The translations under genes and the position numbers were made by a program. A stretch of 64,000 nt of DNA from Stephania yunnanensis. Lineage: Eukaryota; Streptophyta; Magnoliopsida; Ranunculales; Menispermaceae. Below, piece after piece: positions 32,463 through 43,500 of the stretch (positions are counted from its first letter, which is position 1; each line of letters opens with the position of its first letter). The stretch spans positions 46,712,001 through 46,776,000 of the forward strand of contig CM077592.1 of the NCBI GenBank assembly GCA_039657365.1, read 5' to 3'. The notes beneath the pieces were generated by a model. The model saw nothing but the letters and a program-made list of their open reading frames with translations, was not told the origin of the DNA and ran no database searches.

Positions 32463-34529
32463 ATGGATTCTAGCCCTTCATCAGCAAACAGCCATGGCAG
32501 CAGGCCTAACACGAATGCAGCGAAGAGAGGCCGAGCGATTCGAGCGATTCTCCTGGCGCTGTTCGCCGTGGTCTTTACTGGGTGGCTCATGATCTGGGTT
32601 CTACTGCCCACAAAAACCTACAAGAATTCATGGACACCCCACCTCAAAGCCAAGTTAAACGCGACGTTTTTCGGAGCCCAAGGTTAATTAATTGATGATC
32701 AATTCATCATCATCTTAATTAAACTATGCATGATCTTGCATAAAAACTTTTATACATGTTTGATTATATATTAACCCCTATAGTAATATTTTTTCAGGAA
32801 CAAATCTACTGATTTTCACCTTCCCAATCATGTTTATTGCTGCTTTCAGCTGTGTATATCTACATATGGGGAAGGCCAACACTGCTCAGGCATATGATAG
32901 GTAAAAATTAATATATATATAGATGAAGGAAATATATATATGTATATATAGATATTAATTCATGAGCTTAATTAATTAATGTTCTGAATTAATTTGATTG
33001 ATTTGCTTGTAGTAGTGCTAGTGCTATATCCTTCTTGAGAAGGCCGATTTTCGTGAAACCGCCGCTCGGGATTGTGACGACGATGGAGCTCATGTTTGCC
33101 GCCATGTTCCTTGCTCTTCTAATTTGGTCACTTGCTAATTACTTGTATATTAGCTTTGGCAACCTTAGGATGCATGGAGCAGGAGAGAAAGTGTATGTGC
33201 CCTAGCTACTACTATTGAACTTTTTTACATAGTAGCTATATATAGAGACAATAGTAAAATTAGGTATAGAATTCATCACATACAATATAAACTAGATTAA
33301 TTTCATTAATTTATTACAGATGGCAAGCTAAGTTTCGAAGCGTATCGTTGAGGCTTGGTTACATAGGAAATGTTTGTATGGCCTTCCTCTTCTTTCCGGT
33401 GACTCGAGGTTCATCGATCCTGCCTCTTGTAGGGCTTACGTCGGAGTCTAGCATCAAGTACCACATATGGCTTGGGCATCTTTCCATGGCACTCTTCACT
33501 GCTCACAGTGTTGGTTTCATCATTTACTGGGCAATGACTAGTCACATGTCTCTGGTATATAATTCCATCCATTCATATATATATATATATTTCCTAAACT
33601 AATAGTTTTAAACTGATTAATGATCACATATATAAGTACTTCCTCATATTTGATATATAATTGGCATGATTTCTCTATATATGTTTGGCATTATATGAGC
33701 TTTGAACAGAGAAATTGAACTTAATGAATGATGATTAATTAGTAAGTTAACTGAAATTAATTAATATGTCTACATATAAATAAATTTTTTTAAATTAAGA
33801 GAGATAATATACTAGTTTTGAACTAGTTAATTTAAGATCATAGAAACTTCTTCATGCATATATTTGATTGACATGATTTCTATACGTTTGGAATTTTATT
33901 CACTTGAACATAAATCAAACTTAATTGAATGACTATATAGTTCATTTAAATTATATCTACACAAAACGAAATAGTTAAAATTAATCACAAAAAATTCACT
34001 ACAACAGGATAAGGCTTTTAGTGACGAGAATTTTCATCGCTAAAAGTCAGCTTTTGTCGCTAATGAACAAACTGGTATAGTGATTGCAGAGATCATATAT
34101 AACATGCATGTTTGGTGCAGATGCTGCAATGGAGCCAAACATATGTATCCAATATTGCTGGAGAGATTGCTATTGTGGTTGCAGTAGTAATGTGGGCGAC
34201 GAGCTTCCCCCGCGTAAGGCGTAAGATGTTCGAGCTTTTCTTCTACACACATCAACTCTATGGCCTTTACATCTTCTTCTATGTCCTGCACGTGGGGATA
34301 GCCTACTTCTGCATGATCCTTCCAGGGATCTTCCTGTTTCTAATCGATCGATACCTGAGATTCCTACAGTCGTGGCAGAACGTCAGATTGGTTTCCGCTC
34401 GGATTTTACCGTGCCAAAGTCTCGAGTTAAACTTCTCAAAGGTCTCAGGTACTGATTTTGAATTTGTTGAATAGCATACTGCCATAATTTCATCACATTG
34501 ATTCGATTGATTTCATATATAGCATTGCT

Positions 34530-34568
<39 letters not shown>

Positions 34569-37500
34569 GAAAATGCTAGAATAACACCCCTAATGACACC
34601 CCAAGTGACACCCATATAGCGTGGCGGGCGGATCATATGTAAAAATGCGACGTGGCGTGTTGATCCACATTCATAAGCTATTGTGCGCGCTTCGAGATGC
34701 ACACCACGCGTGTTGCGTGCCAAAAAACTATTTTGCGCACTCATTTTTACGTGGGACCCGCCCGCCACAAGGAGTGTCATTCTAGCATTTTTAGGTGTTC
34801 CTTTTTTTTTTTCAAGAATATATAAGTGTTTCATTTAGTTAACTAACTGCCCCACTAATTTAGTGTACCCTTTGTAACTACCCATGTACCCATAATATGT
34901 AGCTACCCATTACACACTAATTAACAATATGGGATTTGACTAATCAAAACATTTTGGCATATTCGAATCACATTTTTCCAACATAATTTGCTATCTAGCT
35001 AGCTAGTTATATATATATATATACTGATTTTTAATAACAATTTAGTTTCTTGATTCATCTCTTGTATGTGTGTAAATTTGTAAATCTATATATGAAGGAT
35101 TAAGATACACTCCAGCAAGCATTTTGTTCATCAACATACCTTCCATTTCCAAACTACAATGGCATCCTTTCACTGTGACCTCCAACTGTGATTTGGAGAG
35201 CGATAGGCTAAGCGTCGTCATCAAATGCGAGGGAAGTTGGAGCCAAAAGCTATACAACACGCTCTCGTCGCCTAATCCAGTGGAGCGTCTCGACGTCTCA
35301 GTTGAAGGACCTTATGGTCCTACCTCAGCTGATTTCCTAAGGTATATCATGAATCATATATATATATACAACAAAAGACGTGGATATACAATCACTACAT
35401 GCAAGAAATTATGTTGCCATTTTACTACAATCATGTTCTCTTTGTTTGTGGATAGCATATGAACTTTCTACCACGAAGTCGGTTAAATTCATAGATTAGA
35501 GAGTGGTAGAAAATAAATAATTCTATGACTATGGTCTAGCTCATGGTAAATTAAGGCGCAAATTTCTTATAGCGAACCTTCCATATTATACTTTGCATAT
35601 AGCTATATATAGGTTTAAAATTTTGTTTCATATATATAGTAGAAATTAAGCTACATAATTAAGTCAGTTAAAGTGATAAATTAGAGAGTGGTCAAAAATA
35701 AATAATTCTAAGACAATGGCCTAGCTCATGGTAAACGTGCAAATTTCTTGTAGCAAACCTTCCATATTATACTTTGCATATAGCTATATATAGGTTTAAA
35801 ATTTTGTTTCATATATATAGTAGAAATTAAGCTACATAATTAAGTCAGTTAAAGTGATAAATTAGAGAGTGGTCAAAAATAAATAATTCTAAGACAATGG
35901 CCTAGCTCATGGTAAACGTGCAAATTTCTTGTAGCAAACCTTCCATATTATACTTTGCATATAGCTATATATAGGTTTAGAATTTTGTTTCATATATAGA
36001 GTAGAAATTAAGCTACATAATTAAGTCAGTTAAAGTGATAAATTAGAGAGTGGTCAAAAATAAATAATTCTAAGATAATGGCCTAGCTCATGGTAAAAGT
36101 GCAAATTTCCTATAGCAAACCTTCCATATTATACTTTGCATATAGCGATACATAGGTTTAAAATTTTGTTTCATATATATAGTAGAAATTAAGCTACATA
36201 ATTAAGTCAGTTAAAGTGATAGATTAGAGAGTGGTCAAAAATAAATAATTCTACGACAATGGCCTAGCTCACGGTAAAAGTGCAAATTTCCTATAGCAAA
36301 CCTTCCATATTATACTTTGCATATAGCTATACATAGGTTTAAAATTAAATTTGTTTCATATATATAGTAGAAATTAAGCTACATAATTAAGTCAGTTAAA
36401 GTCATAGATTAGAGAGTGGTAGAAAATAAATAATTCTAAGACTATATGGCCTAGCTCATAGTAAAGGTGCAAATTAAATTCTTATTGTGAACCCTCCATA
36501 TTATACTTTGCATGCATATCGGTTTAAAATTTTGTTTCATATATATATGAGCAGGCATGAGTCACTAGTAATGGTGACTGGAGGCAGTGGCATCACAGCT
36601 ATGATTTCTATCATCAAAGAGATCATCAACATGAGCAAAATCATCAATTCTTCTCCAAATGAAGACGAACGTCAGCGTCGCCATTGCCGTCGAGTCCTCC
36701 TTCTCTGTGCCTTCAAAAATGCTTCTGATCTTTCAATGTTAGATCTCCTCCTCCCACTCTGCAGCAACACTAGTCCTACTAATGCCACCACTCTCTTAGA
36801 CATCTCTCACATAGACCTAAAAATAGAAGCATACATAACAAGAGAACCCACGGTCGACGAATCTGCTAAGAACGATAAAAACCTTCTCCATGCCATCTGG
36901 TTCAAGCCCAAAGCTACCGACGCGCCCATCACAGCGCCGCTAGGCCGCAATGCATGGCTGTGGCTAGGCGCAATTATATCATCTTCGTTTACAATGTTCC
37001 TTCTCTTCCTTGGCATCCTCACTCGTTATTACATATACCCTATTGACCACAACACTGATGCTATATACCACTACTCTGGTAGGTGTCTTTGGGACATGTT
37101 GATTATATGTGTATGTGTAGTTTTAGTGGCTAGTGTGGCTTTTATGTGGAACAAAAGGCAAGTGAGGGCTGGAAGAAATGCTAAGCAGGTCATGAACACA
37201 GATGTCCAAATGACTCCTACTGCTTCACCTAGCAATTGGTTTGGTCAGGACTACAATAATGGTTATGAGCAAGAGCTTGAAGGGTTACCAAGTCAATCAC
37301 TTGTGCATGCAACTAGGGTTCACTTTGGTGCAAGACCTGATCTTAAGAGTAAGTGCTTAATTAATTTATTTATGAATTTGATTATTCATTTCTTGCACTC
37401 CCTCCATCCATTATTATAATAAATTGTTTTTAAATTTTTACAAATAAAAACAATCCTTTTAACTAAAAATTGTAAGTTTGAAATAAAAAAAAAGTTTTAG

Positions 37501-40500
37501 GTCCAAATAGCATTACCCTATTAAAGAGTATTTATTTGCTTTAAGAATTCGAGAGAGTATTTATTGCTCTTTTACCCATTATACCTTTATACAGCTCAAA
37601 TTAACATTTATTACAATTAAAATCTTTCTCTTAATTAACTCATTATGGGTGAAAGGTAGATATTTAAATCAAACCAATAATTAAAGCTACCTTAATTAGT
37701 GAGATTAATTTCTCTCATGGTCACCCAACTTTATTAATTATAACGTTTTGGTCACAAAATTATTATTTTTTGTAACACAAAAGTCACAAACGTTTTAAAA
37801 ATCTTGCAACCACGGTCACCAAAACCCCATTTCCGGTCAATTTTTTGGCGAATGTGGAACGTGACAATGATGTGGCGCATCATGGCAATTAAAGATCAAA
37901 AAGACCCTCACTCCAAGTCGGACAACTTTTTTTTTTAATTTCACAATCCCAATCCTCACAATCCCGAAACATGATGATTCACCACAAAAAAAAAAATTAT
38001 GAACTCAAAAAAAAAAGATGAATTTTTTGCCTTGGTGCTAAACTCATCTCTACATCATCTTAAACATTATTTTCCTTTTCCACAAATGTAGTAAATTAAT
38101 TCAAAACACATCACCTACAACATCTCAAAAAAAAAAAAAAATTGCAATGCAATGTAAATAGGTATCAATAAACAAAAGGATAAATTAAGAGTTGCATCGA
38201 TATCATATAATTTCAAAACATCAAAGTGAGAGCATCCACATCAAATGAGAGGTTTAAAGAGCTACGAGAGAACTAGCTATAACATGAGTTCATTGTAATC
38301 TATAAAACAAAAAATGAAAAAAAAAAAAAAAAAAAAAAAAACTCAAAAAGCTAGATAGAATCATGTCAAGTTATAACATTATATTTTAAAAAATGGAAGT
38401 TTTTTTAACACAAACATAAGTATTGCATTCTTTTGGGTTAAGGATTTTCGAAATTATTTTGCAAAATTGAAAAAGTTATTTGAATTAGAGTGGTCTTCTT
38501 TATCCTTAATTGTCATGTGGCACCAACATCATTGCCATGTTGGCACATTCGCCAAAAAATTGACCAAAAAAAAGGTTTTGATGATCGCGGTTGCAAAATT
38601 TTTAAAAGGTTTGTAACTTTTGTGTTACAAAGATAACTTTTATGACTAAAATGTTATAGTTCATAAAGTTGGGTGACCGTGAGAAACTAACCCTTAATAG
38701 TATGTTAAAGTCAAAATGACTTATAATTTGGAGGGAGTGAGTATTATTTAGTTAATTATAATGTTTTTCATAAAAATTAGTATATAATTAACTTGTGTGT
38801 GAAACATCCAATTAATAGTCATTCCCTGTTCTCTCCTAACCATGTTATATATACCTCCTTAATTTCCCCCTATATCACCCAAATGTTAATTCCTCTAGGT
38901 GCCCATCATTTGTTGGGCTTAATAGGCAAATATAAACTAATGTTAATTTGAGGAGGTTGGCAATCGATCTAACATTTCGATAATTTTGGAAAATCTATCT
39001 TAATTATTATTTTTATTTTCTCTAAATTGTATCCCACGTCAAAACTTGCCCTAAAATTATTAATGATGTGATAATTAAAAAATATATAAGAAAATAATGA
39101 CTATATTTAATACTACGTATGTACTGTATATTAATTTCAAACAATGCATTGGAAAATAATAGTAGTACCTGACAAAAAAAAAGAATAAAGGAATACGAAA
39201 TATTCAACATCAAAAATTTTAGAATAGATTTACCAAAATTGAAATATTAGATATATAGATTTGTCAAAACCATCAAACCTACGTTATGATAGATTTGCTT
39301 ATTGACCCTATTTTTTGGCGTCGCCATTAGGTTATATGGGAAGTAAGTGGGAGGTTAAATGCTGTATATATTATTCTCGAGAACTTGCCGATTTTCTTTG
39401 CTTGATTGGTTTTTTGAGCTAACTTCACGGGAAGTGAGGTGCCAACCTCCCTATATGGATAACAAATTTCTTTGGGTCGGGTATACAACTTTCTGAAGAG
39501 TCTTGTTAAAACAAACTTTTTTTATGTTGTAACAACCCCTATTATATGTTTATCTCAATTTTTTTTTAAATCGAATTTGCAATCTTTCTAAATTGTCCAT
39601 CCCTAACGTCTTCCTCACGCACGCCCTAGTTCTAATAATAGTAAGATTGCATTATTTTTAAGATAGTATTTTTAAGATAGTATATATCTATCATATATAT
39701 AAAAGCACGAATCACAAATTTTTGAGTCGTAATCAAATTTACCTTTTTGTCCCTTCCCTACACATATTTTTTTTGTGCGTTCCTTATCTTTTCCTTTTGC
39801 TCCTTTTTTTTCTCCTGCGTCCCTTATCTTTCCATTTTACTATTTCCTCTTCTCTCACGTCTCTCTCTCACCGATCACTTCGATTTGTTTGTTCATTGCT
39901 ACTACTAATATAATCTATTTTTTAATATATATATATTTTACGTTTAACTTAGTTAATTACCTATTAAATATATGATTTCCTAATAAATAGCTCATATCCC
40001 GATTTCTTTTACCAATTAAATAAATGATTTCCTATTAAATAGCTCATATTCCGATTTCTTTTACATTTAAATAAACGATTTCCTATTAAATAGCCCATGA
40101 GACCAATGGATTAAACTTTAATTACTTATTACTAATATAATCGATTTTTTTAATATTTTTTTACGTTTAACTTAATTAATTACCTATTAAATAAATGATT
40201 TCCTATTAAATAGCCCATTAGACCAATGGATTGAAAGTTTGTGTTAGTGTTTAATATATAAAAAATATTATTATACTCACGCGAGCGTAGCGAGCGGGGT
40301 CGTTGGTGCGTAGCACTTAAGAGAACTAGTATATATATATATATATCAACTTATTAAAAATAATGCAATCTTCCTATTATTAGCATTAGGGCGTGCGTCA
40401 AGAAGCTAGGCTGTGACGGCCTCTCTCCTAATCTAGGGCACCGCCCGACCTAATCTCGTAATTAAGCCCTAATCATATCCACACAGGACTTAACTACGTA

Positions 40501-43500
40501 TTAGTCAGCCTTTACAACCTAGACGCCTCTTTTCTTGTGTTCAGGATAAGTAATACACTAGTCTACCAGTTTATAAAATTTAGAGTTAATTAAAACTTTT
40601 TATTAAATTAATTAATTAATGGAAGTCTTATTGATTATGCGGAAGCAATTAGTAACTTATGCGGAAGCCATTTATAAAATCCTAAGTGTGGAAAATCAAG
40701 AAATGACATCACATATATAAAGTCCTCAAAATGCATTGAAACAATAAAATAGTCTAAGTTAAGTCGGGGAACTAACGCTCAACTCGATATACAACCCCAA
40801 ATAGTATTTGAAAGACATATAACATATACAATCAAAATACTAAAAGAATACCTACAATCGATGCAGTGTCGCGCCACGGGCTCAGGGATAATCACCGATT
40901 TTCTCCTTGCTAGGCCTGCTGGTAGACGGCTTTGCATCCACCGTCATAAAAAGGACGGTGAGCACAAGAATAAAACAGTAATCCCCGATGACAAGTTTAA
41001 TTTGCATTTCCAAATCTTCAAATGGTATTTAAAAGCATATAAATGGGAAAACTGAAAAATAAACCATATGCGAGTAAATACTAGAGTTAAACAAGTGATA
41101 CTGACATTAGGCTAAGTAGTGGTGATTTAGGTCCGGTCGGCAGTGAAACATGTCACTCCAACTCAATAATCATATAGCACAAGAGACTCTAATTCAAGTG
41201 TTACTAGGGACTCTAACCCGGACTCTAACCCCAAGTGTCATACAGTGTCAGGTAACATGTGTCGACATCCCCAGGGACTCTAACCTCGTGAGTCGCGCAC
41301 ACCTCGATCGAGTACGGGACCTAAATGTGAAAACTACTTTTTAAATTTCAAGAAATACCAAGTATGGATATTCAAGGCATAGACACATCTACACACCTAA
41401 ACAAATAAGGAACAAAAGTCCTCTTAAACATTTATAAGATATTAACTAGCCTAATAACATGCTATTTATCATTCAATTCACATTTAAAACAACAAGAATA
41501 AACATAGCATAGGATAGAATCAATGAATCAAATCAAATGAATGGAAATCATGTAAACTAGACTCATCAAGTGAGCATAGATACAAAGAACACATGATATA
41601 AGAATACAAATGCAATATAGTCAAAAGTACTATGCAAGGACAACAATTAATAGAAATGAAATGTCAAGTAAAGTTGTCATTAGGTATACTCACAACAACA
41701 AAGTAAAGTCCAAGCTTTACTAGCCTCCCGATACTCAAAATCTTGTATTCGCTCTCCATACCCTTTTCCTAGGTTCCTGAGTTTGGTGTCTCATTAGTTC
41801 AAATATAGTATATTTAAGCTCAATTTAGTGGTGTTTCTTGTGTATTCAAATTGGTTCAATATACTTTAAATCAATCTTTCTAAATCAGCCCCTAAAAACT
41901 AAATTAAGTTTCAATTTTAGTCCTACATTTTAATGCACTTTTAGGCATGAAATGGTTTAAATATCGAAATCCTCCATCACTACAATTATTGTTGGTCTCT
42001 CTCTTAGCTTTCTGTAAAGGTTTAGTTTGCAAAATTCTAATTTAAAATGAATGAGATGTCATGATATTACTAAACATAGGTCTAATTGGAATTTAATCCA
42101 ACCAGCAAATTTAGAAAATTTATTTCTCCTAATCTATAGTTCTTAAAAATGTTATTTTTGGTCACAATGTAGCAAATATACCCAAATACAACATACTATA
42201 AGATCAGCTCATTTGGATAAGTATTTAGGGAGTTATGCCCCTAATAAGTTTAGTTTCAAAACTTTCCTTTTTAATTCCAATACCTATTTGTAGAGCATGT
42301 TTGGACATAAAAACATTTGAATCAAAATATCTTGACTTAAGCAAAGTTATTCCTCTTTAAATAAGTTTTCAAATGTCACTAGTTTGGATCAATTTGGATC
42401 TAAAATGGGCAGATTATGACCAAATTACCTAGGTTGATTCCTAATACAACATGCAGAATTCTAGTTTTGGTGTTGCAATTTCAAAAATTCATATCTTTAT
42501 GATTTCAAAACCAAATTAAGAACTTCAATATAGCTGGATTATCAGCTTGAAATGAGAATCCAAATATATAAATCAATTGAAAATACTCAATCATCTACCA
42601 TCTGAAATTAGTCTAAAATCAGAACTTGTTCTAATTTCAACTAAAAAAATGTGTACCTAGTTGATGTAGCCCTAGCTTGAGAATTTCTCACCAACTCCCA
42701 TGGATTCCTTCAACACCTTGATGATTCACTTCTCTCCAGCAATTCCTTCTTCTTCTCTAGCAAAAATTAATGAGTGATTTGGTTTGCATGTTGTTTGATC
42801 ACTAATGTTATATATTAAGGTGATGTTCTTTCCTAGCCCTTTATCTCCATGGATTTATGTATCACGATGAATATCTAATGGTTCACCTCTTGCCATATAT
42901 CCCACTAACTCTCACTAAGTCAACCACAAGTGACATCATTTCATTACTCACTTAGTTCCTAGATGTGCCAATGTGTATCTCTGGACCAATCATATGCTTT
43001 CCATTTAATTTATTTAACTTGAATTACATTATTAACAAACACAATCATAGGCTTATAAGTAATTTCTTATTTCATATTAGTATTAAATAAGACTTACCAA
43101 AAATATTAACTACCTGGTTCCTCGGCTCGCACGTTACTCGAGGCGTGTCCTCGTTCTCGTCTCGACGCTTACAACTGTACAAACTGACTTAGTAAGTCTA
43201 CACAATACATAACACTAGGCATACATCAATACAAAATATAATATACCTCGGTCACGTGCCTCGGTCGGTGCACGTATCATGGTGTAGGTCCCATGTCAAG
43301 GGTCGATGATGTTGATTAAGGAATTAAAATCGGGGTTAGAGATTTGGGCCGTGACATAGACGTTAGGAATGAGTAATTTAGAAAGATTGCAAATTTAATT
43401 TTTAAAAAAAAAATGAGGTGAACTTATTAATTAATAGGGATTGTTACAATATGAATAAAGTTTTTTTTTAATAAAGGAAGATGCTTTATTAAAACTAAAT

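Noticed and set aside
35480..36545. Centromere-type satellite because of the 181-bp period
   Set aside because: Only about six units, confined to one intron of an intact gene and sharing sequence with that intron's 3' end.
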